Source: Fontibacter flavus (GTDB lineage Bacteria; Bacteroidota; Bacteroidia; Cytophagales; Cyclobacteriaceae). Taken from it: a DNA stretch of 64,000 nucleotides. The stretch is from NCBI RefSeq assembly GCF_042432905.1, contig NZ_JBHLWI010000032.1, forward strand, positions 1 through 64,000, written 5' to 3'. The translations under genes and the position numbers were made by a program. Shown here piece by piece: positions 53,003-61,466 of the stretch. Position 1 is the stretch's first letter. Every line of letters begins with the position of its first letter. The notes under the pieces are model-generated. The model saw only the letters and a program-made list of their open reading frames with translations. It ran no database searches and had not been told where the DNA came from.

Positions 53003-54757
53003 TTGAACTTCAACCTCTTCTCCCTTATTTTACTGAGTTCTGGCTTGTTAGTGGCAGGTATTTCCGCTGTCATCATCAGACAATCCAAAGGGGTCATCCA
53101 ATGGTTTGCCATTACCATGATGCTCGTAGCCATTTGGGCAATTGGCTATGGATTGGAGTTATCCAGTCTAAGCTTGGAAGACATGCTCGTTTGGATCAAG
53201 CTGGAGTATATAGGTATATCTTTTGCTCCCGCCACCTGGCTATGGTTTTGTCTGCAATATGTTGGGTTCGAGCGATGGAACAAAACAAAAGTTTTCTATT
53301 CAATTTTTCTTATACCCATCCTTACCTTTTCTTTGGTTTTAACAAATGACTGGCATCATTTTCATTATGCCAAAACTTCCTTGGACTTAGAAACAGCTTC
53401 TTTTCCTTTATTGGTCATCAAAGCAGGCCCTTGGTATTTTGTTCATGTTGGGTATTTCTATCTTGCACTTTTGTTAGGCAACTTATTGCTTTTTAGCAGG
53501 TTCAAGGATAAAGATACTTTTTTCAGAAAACAGACCTATCTCTTGATCTCCGCAGGAACCATACCCTGGCTGATCAACATGACCTACATGCTGGGACTGG
53601 GTCCATTCAAACATATTGACCTCACGCCATTTGCTTTTTTGTTTCTCTACATTATCGTTGGAATAGCCCTGATTAAATTCCGGTTATTCAACATCAGGCC
53701 TATTGCCCGGGACAAAATCTTCAATGCCCTGGACAAAGGGGTATTGGTCTTCGATTCCCAAAAACAGGTGATCGATTACAACCCCTTTATGGCTTCGATT
53801 CTGATGTACCCTAAAAAATCACTTGTCGGAATTAAACTTAACAGACTATTTGAAGATAAGCCGATAATCGAGGAAGCCTTTGACTCCCAGAAAAACCAAA
53901 AAACAGAAATTGAATTAAACCACAACGGTCTACAAAAGAAATATGGGGTAAACATCACTCCTATTTTCGATTCAAAGGGGAATTTCAATGGCTCCATCAT
54001 CATGTTTGATGACATCACTGAGGAAAAAGAGATTTCTGAAAGGCTCAGTAAGCAGACAGAGGAATTAAAAAACCTGAATTCTTTAAAAGACAAGCTTTTT
54101 ACGATCATTTCACATGATTTAAAAGGCCCTATTTTTGGGATTAGGGAATTGGTAAAAATGACCAATGAAGGCCTGATAAGCCAGGAAGAATTTTTTGAGC
54201 TGATGCCGGAGATTTCAAAAAACATGGATTCGGTTTCCATATTGCTTGAAAACCTATTGGCATGGACAAGTGCTCAGATGAAGGGTGAATTCATCCAAAA
54301 GAAATTATTCAATATCGGTCCTCTGATCGATCAGCAGGAAGCACTTTTTAAAAAATTCGCCAATGACAAACAAATCGTGCTGAAAACCGAAAAAGATGGA
54401 AAACTGGAAGTTTTTGCGGATAAAAACATGATTGACCTGATTATCCGAAACCTGCTCAGTAACGCCGTAAAATTCTGTGGACGGGGAGACCAAATCCTTT
54501 TGTCTGCCACAGAACAACTTGATGCTGTTTCTATTCAGGTTATTGATACAGGTATGGGAATTCCCGAAGAAAACCTCAAAAAACTCAATCTTGGGGAATC
54601 CTTTACGACAAGAGGAAAAAACAAAGAGACCGGAACCGGTCTCGGATTGATCCTGGTCAAAGATTACATTACCAAAAACGGCGGGACCCTACACATCAAG
54701 AGCGAACTCAACAAAGGAAGCGTTTTTAGTTTTAACTTACCCAAATCAGCGCATTAG
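53003..54757 (+). CDS. Sensor histidine kinase with 7TM N-terminal domain
   Basis: A 584-residue membrane kinase. About seven helices cover residues 4-228 (the HisKA_7TM type input domain), followed by a PAS-like segment (about 235-345), a short coiled coil, and the kinase core with phospho-acceptor His371 (IISHDLKGP) and an ATPase domain containing an N box NLLSNAVKFC, DTGMGIP and GTGLGL. The start is TTG; there is no ATG before residue 39, which would delete the first helix, so TTG is favoured. No receiver gene is adjacent. It overlaps the convergent acyl-CoA reductase gene by four bases that hold both stop codons. Confidence 0.88.
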   Translation: MNFNLFSLILLSSGLLVAGISAVIIRQSKGVIQWFAITMMLVAIWAIGYGLELSSLSLEDMLVWIKLEYIGISFAPATWLWFCLQYVGFERWNKTKVFYSIFLIPILTFSLVLTNDWHHFHYAKTSLDLETASFPLLVIKAGPWYFVHVGYFYLALLLGNLLLFSRFKDKDTFFRKQTYLLISAGTIPWLINMTYMLGLGPFKHIDLTPFAFLFLYIIVGIALIKFRLFNIRPIARDKIFNALDKGVLVFDSQKQVIDYNPFMASILMYPKKSLVGIKLNRLFEDKPIIEEAFDSQKNQKTEIELNHNGLQKKYGVNITPIFDSKGNFNGSIIMFDDITEEKEISERLSKQTEELKNLNSLKDKLFTIISHDLKGPIFGIRELVKMTNEGLISQEEFFELMPEISKNMDSVSILLENLLAWTSAQMKGEFIQKKLFNIGPLIDQQEALFKKFANDKQIVLKTEKDGKLEVFADKNMIDLIIRNLLSNAVKFCGRGDQILLSATEQLDAVSIQVIDTGMGIPEENLKKLNLGESFTTRGKNKETGTGLGLILVKDYITKNGGTLHIKSELNKGSVFSFNLPKSAH

Positions 54758-55776
54758 GAGGCTGAAAGTTTTTTTAAAAAAGCAATCGTATCCACTCCAT
54801 CGGCATAATCATTTAAAGTTGGACATTGGGCATTCCCAAAACTAAGACTTTCCTGATACCAGCCTTTATTACTGACCACACATTGTACCTTATCTTCCAG
54901 TGCTTTTATTTTCCTTTCCAAATCCTTTTTATCCTGATAATACTCGTAATATAGTACACCAATTGGGGACACAAGCTCTTCGCTTTCCTTCAAAAGGAGG
55001 AAGCCGTTGTCCAAATGTGGCTCTTTGTTGACCAAGAAAATAGATTTATTGTATTCATAATTATTATGATACTTATGATGGTCAGCCACATAACTGTACT
55101 TTTCAAGACTGTCTAGAAGATCCCTGAGATTTTTTCCGTCTTTGACATAAATCTTCGAAACATTCCTACATCCCAATCCAAAATATTGAAAGATATCTTC
55201 CCCTAACAAAGACAATTGTTCCTGGGATTCCTCTCCAGTTATGACCCCTATAGAAGTCCTGTTTCTACGGATGATGTGTGGATATTTACCGAAATAATAA
55301 TCAAAATACCTAGCTGAATTATCACTTCCCGTGGCGATATAGGCATCTTTTCCTTTCAGCATTTCTTCAAAAGTAACTTCCTTCTCAAAACGAGGCTCGA
55401 TTTGGATAAGCTTGTCCACCAACCATTTAATGGATATTGCATCGCTGGAACTCAATTTTACAGATGCGCGGTGGCCTGCTACCAAGACACATAACAAGTC
55501 ATGGAATCCCACAGCAGGAATGTTTCCAGCCATCATAATGCCTATATTCTTTGGTTGATCAGGCGTCTCCAATTGATAAGACTTTAGCCAGCTTATCATT
55601 TTTTTTTCATCCAAAAACTCCGTCAATGCCTCGAATGCCACTTTGATTTGGGTTGGTGTAAACCAATTATTGTTATTTTCTATCCTTCTTGCTAGATCAT
55701 TAAATTCATCCTCACTTAAATTGCGAATTACGTCGCCCAATAAACCAAAAGCTTTAATTCTTTCTAGTATCGTCAT
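54754..55776 (-). CDS. Acyl-CoA reductase, LuxC-like
   Basis: A 340-residue NADPH-dependent acyl-CoA reductase related to LuxC. The catalytic Cys is expected in FGLGCRNVSKIYV. Other family segments are ATGSDNSARYFDYYFG and the preceding AGHRASVKLSSSDAIS. The start at 55776 (MTILERIKAFGLL) is preferred over a frame start at 55797, because a -7 promoter element overlaps that upstream codon and a GGAAAAAG sequence lies ten bases before the chosen ATG. The gene is divergent from a 2[4Fe-4S] ferredoxin gene, a pairing often seen in Bacteroidetes (from memory, not checked here). Confidence 0.85.
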   Translation of the reverse strand: MTILERIKAFGLLGDVIRNLSEDEFNDLARRIENNNNWFTPTQIKVAFEALTEFLDEKKMISWLKSYQLETPDQPKNIGIMMAGNIPAVGFHDLLCVLVAGHRASVKLSSSDAISIKWLVDKLIQIEPRFEKEVTFEEMLKGKDAYIATGSDNSARYFDYYFGKYPHIIRRNRTSIGVITGEESQEQLSLLGEDIFQYFGLGCRNVSKIYVKDGKNLRDLLDSLEKYSYVADHHKYHNNYEYNKSIFLVNKEPHLDNGFLLLKESEELVSPIGVLYYEYYQDKKDLERKIKALEDKVQCVVSNKGWYQESLSFGNAQCPTLNDYADGVDTIAFLKKLSAS

Positions 55777-55794
55777 CTTTTTCCTGTTCTGCTG

Positions 55795-55802
55795 CAAAGA
55801 TA
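55795..55802 (-). promoter_or_regulatory. -7 promoter element of the acyl-CoA reductase gene
   Basis: Minus-strand TATCTTTG, an exact TAnnTTTG match. It overlaps the most upstream ATG-initiated frame start at 55797, so the gene must start at the next Met codon, 55776. Confidence 0.6.
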
Positions 55803-55867
55803 TTGAAATTGAAAAGAAGTTTTTTTTGATAGAATGAATATAAATTAATTAGCATGACAACTTTTTT

Positions 55868-55900
55868 TTTGCAACAATGGTTATTTGATTAGTAATTTTG
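55868..55900 (+). promoter_or_regulatory. Bacteroidetes promoter of the ferredoxin gene
   Basis: TTTG (55868-55871), 21 bases, then TAATTTTG (55893-55900): an exact consensus match with ideal spacing. Transcription would begin near 55907, about 19 bases before the ATG at 55926. Confidence 0.82.
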
Positions 55901-55925
55901 GATTTCAATAAAAAATGAACCTATT

Positions 55926-56273
55926 ATGGCTATAATGATAACAGACGAATGCATCAACTGTGGTGCATGCGAACCGGAGTGTCCAAACACTGCTATATAT
56001 GAAGGTGGAATTGAGTGGACCTGGGCCGGAGGTACCAAACTAAAAGAAGTCACCTTGGCAGATGGTACCGTAATAGACGCCAATGAAAAACAAGACCCCG
56101 TTTCTGATGAGTTTTATTATATCGTGACAGATAAATGTACGGAATGCACCGGTTTCCATGAGGAACCACAATGTGCTGCTGTTTGTCCGGTTGACTGCTG
56201 TGTAGATGATCCGGATCACAGAGAGTCCGAGGAAGAACTGCTTGCCAAAAAAATATTCATGCACGGAGAATAA
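55926..56273 (+). CDS. 2[4Fe-4S] ferredoxin, Alvin/YfhL-like
   Basis: A 115-residue electron carrier with two [4Fe-4S] clusters. Cluster I ligands are Cys9, Cys12, Cys15 and Cys19 (CINCGACEPEC). Cluster II uses Cys71, Cys74, Cys83 and Cys87, a C-x2-C-x8-C-x3-C pattern with the long loop seen in Allochromatium-type/YfhL ferredoxins, plus Cys91 and Cys92. A 50-residue insertion separates the clusters. Cytoplasmic. Strong promoter upstream, terminator downstream, so it is monocistronic. The divergent acyl-CoA reductase gene shares the regulatory region. Confidence 0.92.
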   Translation: MAIMITDECINCGACEPECPNTAIYEGGIEWTWAGGTKLKEVTLADGTVIDANEKQDPVSDEFYYIVTDKCTECTGFHEEPQCAAVCPVDCCVDDPDHRESEEELLAKKIFMHGE

Positions 56274-56304
56274 AAAAAGAGGGAGTCATCACCCTCTTTT
56301 TTTG
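56272..56304 (+). terminator. Rho-independent terminator after the ferredoxin gene
   Basis: Stem AAAAAAAGAGGG (from 56273) pairs with CCCTCTTTTTTT around AGTCATCA. It begins at the stop codon itself, so the TAA is part of the upstream A tract. Confidence 0.9.
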
Positions 56305-56463
56305 ATTAAATCCGATCAAATACTTCTGATTTTTAACCCCTTGCTTATTTAATAGGCCCTTTTATTTAAAAAAAACTTAACATTCCCTTGAATATGTTTT
56401 GCGAAATGATTTAACTTGTTGCGCAAATCATTCCAAACACATAACACATAAATTCTTTTAAAA

Positions 56464-56793
56464 GTGGAAGACAACAGAGGTAATGACAGGGAAGAAATCT
56501 TCTCTAAAAGAGTAAAAGCAGGTAAAAGAACTTATTTTTTTGATGTTAAAGCTACCAAATCAAATGACTACTACTTGACCATAACGGAAAGTAAGAGAAG
56601 AATGAGAGATGATTCTTTCACATTTGAGAAGCACAAAATTTTTCTTTACAAAGAAGACTTTGCCAAGTTTATTGAGGCGCTTCAAGAAGCCGTAGATCAT
56701 GTAAAAAATGATCTGATGTCTGATTTTGACTTTTCACAGTTTGAAAGAGAGGAATCAGAAAGTGAATTTGATGATGAACTGAAGTGGGATTAA
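56464..56793 (+). CDS. PUR-alpha-like DUF3276 protein
   Basis: A 109-residue DUF3276 protein, a PUR-type nucleic-acid-binding fold found throughout Bacteroidetes. The core is KAGKRTYFFDVKATKSND (about residues 17-34) followed by ITESKRRM and FEKHKIFLYKEDFAKFIEAL. The start codon is GTG. The acidic C-terminal tail (FEREESESEFDDELKWD) is typical of the family. The DNA/RNA-binding role is inferred from structural homology; the specific function is unknown. No shared operon is seen. Confidence 0.88.
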   Translation: MEDNRGNDREEIFSKRVKAGKRTYFFDVKATKSNDYYLTITESKRRMRDDSFTFEKHKIFLYKEDFAKFIEALQEAVDHVKNDLMSDFDFSQFEREESESEFDDELKWD

Positions 56794-56911
56794 TTCCCGT
56801 CTTTTCATTTACATCAGGAAAGAAACTTATGTAGATAATATTTATTTTGCCCCTTGTTGGCTTAATTGATATATTATGCTCACTTAAGTTTCTTTCTTTT
56901 TTTCATAGACT

Positions 56912-57994
56912 ATGAAAAAACCGGTTATATACCTCATATTGATATTGTTACTGCTATTTGCAGCAGGCTGGTATTTTTCAAATATTACCTTATACTTTGT
57001 TATTTCACTGGTGATTGCGGCCATACTTAGACCGCTTACCAATAGACTCAATTCTTTCCATATTCTCGGTCAGAATGTACCCCGCTGGATTGCAATCCTT
57101 CTATCATTCGCAGTTGTTGGACTAGTATTTTTTTTGATAGGCGCATTATTTGTCCCCTTGATCAGCACCCAGATCCAAATTATTGCTACTTATGACTTGG
57201 ATTACCTCTATGAGCAGATCCAAAATCCGGTAGGAAAGTTTGAAGATCTTTTGATCAAATATGAATTTGTAAAAAGCGAACCTGGTTTTTTAATCACTCA
57301 GGTAAGGGAAAATTTGATATCCAACATTGGAGGCATCAATGTACAAGGCATCCTCAATACTGTTTTTAATACGACCAGTACAATATTTATTGCCATTATG
57401 GCAGTTTCTTTTATTACTTTTTTCCTGCTTTTGGAAAATGGCCTTTTGAGAAGGAACATTATGAATTTGATCCCAAATGCTTACTTCGAATTGGCAGTCT
57501 CAACCTTCAACAAAGTTGAACGGCTACTATCCAATTACTTGGTGGGTTTATTGATCCAGTTGACCAGTATTTTTTCATTAGCTTCCATCGGTCTGACCAT
57601 CATGGGAATTGAGTATGCACTGACTATAGCGGTGTTTGCAGCTGTCGCCAACCTTATTCCTTATGCAGGTCCAATTCTTGGCGCCACATTTGGTGTACTT
57701 GTAGGACTGTCTACCGGAACTTTTGATACATCCAATGAAGTGTTTTTTATGGTAGTAAAAATATTATCGGTGTTTTCTTTGGTACAACTTACCGATAATG
57801 TCATTCTTCAGCCCTTAATTTTTTCTAAATCTGTAAAAGCGCACCCTCTTGAAATATTTGTTATTATCTTTGCCGGTGCAAAAATCGCAGGCATCCTAGG
57901 AATGGTCTTTGCGATACCTGTTTACACTATCTTTAGGGTTTCCTTTTTGGAGTTCTTTAAAGGTTACAGGGAGTACAGAATATTTAAACTGTAA
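56912..57994 (+). CDS. AI-2E family transporter (second copy)
   Basis: A 360-residue membrane protein of the same PF01594 family as the gene at 42161, with about eight predicted helices. Family segments are ANLIPYAGPILGATFGVLVG and HPLEIFVIIFAGAKIAGILG. Sequence similarity to the other copy is low overall. It is followed by ychF after only 14 bases, so the two are probably on one transcript. The natural substrate is unknown. Confidence 0.85.
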   Translation: MKKPVIYLILILLLLFAAGWYFSNITLYFVISLVIAAILRPLTNRLNSFHILGQNVPRWIAILLSFAVVGLVFFLIGALFVPLISTQIQIIATYDLDYLYEQIQNPVGKFEDLLIKYEFVKSEPGFLITQVRENLISNIGGINVQGILNTVFNTTSTIFIAIMAVSFITFFLLLENGLLRRNIMNLIPNAYFELAVSTFNKVERLLSNYLVGLLIQLTSIFSLASIGLTIMGIEYALTIAVFAAVANLIPYAGPILGATFGVLVGLSTGTFDTSNEVFFMVVKILSVFSLVQLTDNVILQPLIFSKSVKAHPLEIFVIIFAGAKIAGILGMVFAIPVYTIFRVSFLEFFKGYREYRIFKL

Positions 57995-58008
57995 AAGAAA
58001 AATCATCA

Positions 58009-59106
58009 ATGGCTTTACAATGTGGTATCGTTGGTCTTCCCAACGTAGGAAAATCTACTTTATTTAACGCTTTATCCAGTGCAAAAGCAGAGGCTGCAAA
58101 CTTCCCTTTTTGTACAATTGAACCCAATGTGGGCGTAGTGACTGTACCGGACAGCAGATTAAAGGTTCTGGAATCTTTGGTCAACCCAAACAGGGTGGTA
58201 CCTACAGTTATTGAATTTGTGGACATTGCCGGCTTGGTAAAAGGAGCAAGTAAAGGAGAAGGATTGGGTAACAAGTTCCTGGCCAACATCAGAGAGGTAG
58301 ATGCCATCATCCATGTGATCAGATGTTTTCAAGATGATAACATTGTCCATGTGGCAGGAAGTGTTGATCCAGTTTTTGACAAAGAAGTGATTGACACAGA
58401 ACTTCAGCTCAAAGACATGGAGTCTGTAGAGAAAAAAATCGCCAGAATTGAAAAAATCGCCAAATCAGGTGATGCTAAAGCAAAGAAAGAACTAGAAACG
58501 TTACAGCTATTCAAAAAAGGTTTGGAATCAGGGAAAAACGCAAGGGCAATTGATGTTGACAAGGAGGACCTTGAAGCAGTAAGAGATCTTCATCTTTTGA
58601 CCATCAAGCCCGTGCTTTATGTAGCCAATGTTGATGAGGGCAGCATCCTAACCGGTAACCAATTTGTGGACCAATTAAAGGAAGCGATCAAAGAAGAAAA
58701 TGCTGAAGTTATCATCCTTTGTGCGGCTATAGAATCACAGATTGCGGAGTTTGATGATATAGAAGAAAAAGAACTTTTTCTGAGTGAATATGGATTGGAT
58801 GAAAGTGGCCTCAACAAACTGATCAACGGTGCCTATAAGTTATTGGACCTGATCACTTATTTCACAGCAGGAGTACAGGAAGTAAGGGCATGGACTATTA
58901 AAAAAGGATGGAAAGCTCCACAGGCAGCAGGAGTGATCCACACCGATTTCGAAAGAGGTTTCATCAAAGCAGAAGTCATAAAACTAGCTGATTATGAGAA
59001 ATTTAAATCAGAATCAGCTTGTAGGGAAAATGGAAAAATAGCCATTGAAGGAAAAGAATATATTGTTCAAGATGGAGACATTATGCATTTTAGGTTCAAT
59101 GTTTAA
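58009..59106 (+). CDS. ychF: Redox-regulated ATPase YchF/OLA1
   Basis: A 365-residue GTPase-fold protein that prefers ATP. G1 is GLPNVGKST (9-17), the DxxG motif DIAG follows, and G4 is NVDE instead of NKxD, which accounts for adenine specificity. The C-terminal TGS domain ends with YIVQDGDIMHFRFNV. Ribosome-associated and implicated in stress response in other bacteria. It follows the AI-2E gene after 14 bases. The promoter of the next gene begins just after its stop. Confidence 0.96.
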   Translation: MALQCGIVGLPNVGKSTLFNALSSAKAEAANFPFCTIEPNVGVVTVPDSRLKVLESLVNPNRVVPTVIEFVDIAGLVKGASKGEGLGNKFLANIREVDAIIHVIRCFQDDNIVHVAGSVDPVFDKEVIDTELQLKDMESVEKKIARIEKIAKSGDAKAKKELETLQLFKKGLESGKNARAIDVDKEDLEAVRDLHLLTIKPVLYVANVDEGSILTGNQFVDQLKEAIKEENAEVIILCAAIESQIAEFDDIEEKELFLSEYGLDESGLNKLINGAYKLLDLITYFTAGVQEVRAWTIKKGWKAPQAAGVIHTDFERGFIKAEVIKLADYEKFKSESACRENGKIAIEGKEYIVQDGDIMHFRFNV

Positions 59107-59127
59107 CAATTTCTTGAAAAATATTTG

Positions 59128-59135
59128 TACTTTTG
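59128..59135 (+). promoter_or_regulatory. -7 promoter element of the Cas6-like gene
   Basis: TACTTTTG, an exact TAnnTTTG match, 22 bases after the ychF stop. Transcription would begin near 59142, leaving a 66-base leader before the GTG start at 59208. The -33 match is weak. It implies that the Cas6-like gene is transcribed on its own. Confidence 0.55.
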
Positions 59136-59207
59136 TAAGAAACCAAACAAAATACAAACTATAACAAAAAGCAGTTAATCAATTGTTTAAATTTTATTTT
59201 TAAAACC

Positions 59208-60080
59208 GTGAGAATAAGACTAATATTTTCCCTGAAAAACAAAGGTGCTTATTTACCCTTTCATCACCAGTACATACTGGCGCAGTTCCTTAAAGGTCTC
59301 ATCGTAAAAGGTGGGCGTGAAGAGTTTTTCAACTACAATTACTTCAACTTCTCTGGTCTAAAAGGTCAGACCAAGGTAAGTAGAAGTGGACTTCATTACT
59401 ATTCCAGTTTAGTCACTTTAGTGCTTTCATCACCCAATGAAGAATTTATGGACTATTTGCTGGAGCAGGTATTTGAAACTCCTAAAATTGAGTTAGGAAA
59501 TTTAATTCTGTCCCCTGAGTACACTGAACAGGAAACTGAACCAACTTTGGAGAGTTCAAACAAATTTGTTTGTATCTCACCTTTGGTACTGTTGACCCCA
59601 TCTTTCAATGATGAGTCAGGAAAACGTTTCATTAATCCAGATACAGATGAATTCTCTGATCTGCTTTATGAATCTACCTTGACCAGAATGGAAAGATCAG
59701 GCTGGTACAGCCAAGAGCAAATGGAATCTTTCTACAAGTTCCAGGTCGTACCTGACATGAATTACGTAAATAAGCTCAGAGAGCAGCAAAAGAAATTTGC
59801 TAGAATCTACTCAGTCTATGACATGGACGTGAAGTATGAAGTTAGAGGATACACCCTTCCTTTCACTTTATATGCAGCGCCAGAAGTTCAGGACTTTGTA
59901 TTCAAATGTGGCTTGGGTGCTTTCACCCATAAAGGTTTTGGTATGCTAGACCTTGCAAACCATCTGCCAAGTCAAAAAACTGAACCCTACAAATTCAAAA
60001 GGGAAGGATTCATTCCTTACAAATCTCAAGTTGAGAGACAAAAACCCGATGAACTTGAAGGTGGACAAGAAGAAATGTAA
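59208..60080 (+). CDS. Orphan Cas6-family endoribonuclease-like protein
   Basis: A 290-residue protein of the CRISPR Cas6 family (RAMP fold). The N-terminal half has the Cas6-type stretch YLPFHHQYILAQFLKG with His19 and His20 (a candidate for the general base), and the C-terminal Gly-rich loop is GLGAFTHKGFG (235-245). A 45-residue charged tail beyond the loop (250-290) is unusual, as Cas6 normally ends near this loop. Start is GTG. There is no CRISPR array and no other cas gene in this window, and the gene has its own promoter and a bidirectional terminator. It could process another RNA, act in trans on a distant array, or be a degenerate domesticated homologue. Catalysis is unproven. Confidence 0.8.
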   Translation: MRIRLIFSLKNKGAYLPFHHQYILAQFLKGLIVKGGREEFFNYNYFNFSGLKGQTKVSRSGLHYYSSLVTLVLSSPNEEFMDYLLEQVFETPKIELGNLILSPEYTEQETEPTLESSNKFVCISPLVLLTPSFNDESGKRFINPDTDEFSDLLYESTLTRMERSGWYSQEQMESFYKFQVVPDMNYVNKLREQQKKFARIYSVYDMDVKYEVRGYTLPFTLYAAPEVQDFVFKCGLGAFTHKGFGMLDLANHLPSQKTEPYKFKREGFIPYKSQVERQKPDELEGGQEEM

Positions 60081-60113
60081 AAAAAAAGCCGGTCAAAAGA
60101 CCGGCTTTTTTTT
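60081..60113. terminator. Bidirectional terminator between the Cas6-like and T9SS plug genes
   Basis: Perfect stem AAAAAGCCGGTC against GACCGGCTTTTT around AAAA, with A and T tracts on both sides, so it can end both the plus-strand Cas6-like transcript and the minus-strand T9SS plug transcript. Confidence 0.93.
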
Positions 60114-60142
60114 ACATTTCTCTTTCAAATCGAACTTAATGC

Positions 60143-61414
60143 TTAGAGCCTTCTCTTATTCGGATTGAGATTAAAATAGCCTATAAGTTCGTCGTATCTT
60201 GATCCCATGTCCCTGTAATATACCAATACTTCGTACTCGTTTTCAGTCTCGAAAAAACTTCCTTCCAGTGGCAAGGTATCCCAACCCTCATTGGTCTTGT
60301 AGGCATATTGATAGTCATACCAGCCCTGCTTTAAAATCAAGGTTGTCTCAAATGCTCCTGTCTTTTTATTCAAGGTCATTTTGGCGTCAGGACTCTCCCC
60401 CCACTGCGTCAGCGCTCCTATAATATAAGGAGTCTCCTTTATTCCCTCAGCTTCCAGATTAAAAGTCATGACCATATATTCACTTTCCAACTCATGATTT
60501 TGCCGCTCTAGGTTCATGATGGCATACTGTCCATTGACATCCAAATATTGAGAATATACTCCATCAGGTCGAGCCTGATCCATACCTCCTTCTGCATAGA
60601 CCACATCCTCTTCCATCCTGACAGCTTTCACATTGATCCCCCTTGCTCTTACAAACCTCAGGTCTACAAATCTGAATTCATTACCTCCCCAAAAAGTATT
60701 GCTTCCATCAATCAGGTTATATTCTATCATTTTGGAATCTTCCCTGATCATCGTAGGCCTTGTCAATACTTTCTGATTGTCCCATCTTTGATTTTGACGG
60801 ATAACAACTTTTAGATTGGATCTTGGATCGAACAAATCCCTTCCCTTATAATTCAGATTCAGGCTAATCTGCTGCACCTGCCTTCTCACTTCTGTTTGGC
60901 TGGGGGTAACCACCCTGGCAGCAAGGTTAATGGCATTTTGGTAAACCATAAATCTTCGGGTCAGTACTACTTGGTTTTGGTCCCTGCCTCTGTATATTAT
61001 TATAGCATAATTACCTGACTTCCTTACCCTAGGCAGCACAAAATTATAATGGATATAGGGGATTCTGGTGTTGATAGAATAATCGTATTGGAGAATATTG
61101 AATTCGTTATACTCATTGAGATACTCTGGGTCTTTCAGGTCAGATGGCGTCCAATCAGCATTGCAGTGTATGATTTTGGCAGAGAACATATCCGGATCAT
61201 ATGCCAGATCATCAAAAGACAGCATCAAAGATACCCCTCCTGCCAAATCCAAAATGGGTGAATTCATTTGGGCAGCAAAGTCCCCTGTGTTGGGATGCAG
61301 GCGAACTGACAGAATGTTTTCCTCAAAAACCCGATCTGTATAGACCTGTTGCGCTGGGCTATGTTGGGATATTCCGCAAAAGAAAAGAATGAATATAAGA
61401 GCTATTCGCATCAT
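60143..61414 (-). CDS. Type IX secretion system plug protein (DUF5103)
   Basis: A 423-residue exported protein of the DUF5103 family, identified as the plug of the SprA translocon in the type IX secretion system of Bacteroidetes. The signal peptide ends near HSPAQ (residue 22). Family segments include IIHCNADWTPSDL and YNEFNILQYDYSINTRIPYIHY. Location: periplasm, outer membrane translocon. It lies 52 bases downstream of the ABC-F gene on the same strand. Two Met codons open the frame. Its presence implies that other T9SS genes are elsewhere in the genome. Confidence 0.88.
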   Translation of the reverse strand: MMRIALIFILFFCGISQHSPAQQVYTDRVFEENILSVRLHPNTGDFAAQMNSPILDLAGGVSLMLSFDDLAYDPDMFSAKIIHCNADWTPSDLKDPEYLNEYNEFNILQYDYSINTRIPYIHYNFVLPRVRKSGNYAIIIYRGRDQNQVVLTRRFMVYQNAINLAARVVTPSQTEVRRQVQQISLNLNYKGRDLFDPRSNLKVVIRQNQRWDNQKVLTRPTMIREDSKMIEYNLIDGSNTFWGGNEFRFVDLRFVRARGINVKAVRMEEDVVYAEGGMDQARPDGVYSQYLDVNGQYAIMNLERQNHELESEYMVMTFNLEAEGIKETPYIIGALTQWGESPDAKMTLNKKTGAFETTLILKQGWYDYQYAYKTNEGWDTLPLEGSFFETENEYEVLVYYRDMGSRYDELIGYFNLNPNKRRL

Positions 61415-61466
61415 GATCTATTTTGATTAGAATCCAATATAAAAAATAATGCCAAAGATTAAAGGA

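Noticed and set aside
42161..57994. Two AI-2E genes read as quorum-sensing exporters
   Set aside because: The family name reflects one early assignment; no luxS or AI-2 receptor gene is visible, so this is not claimed.
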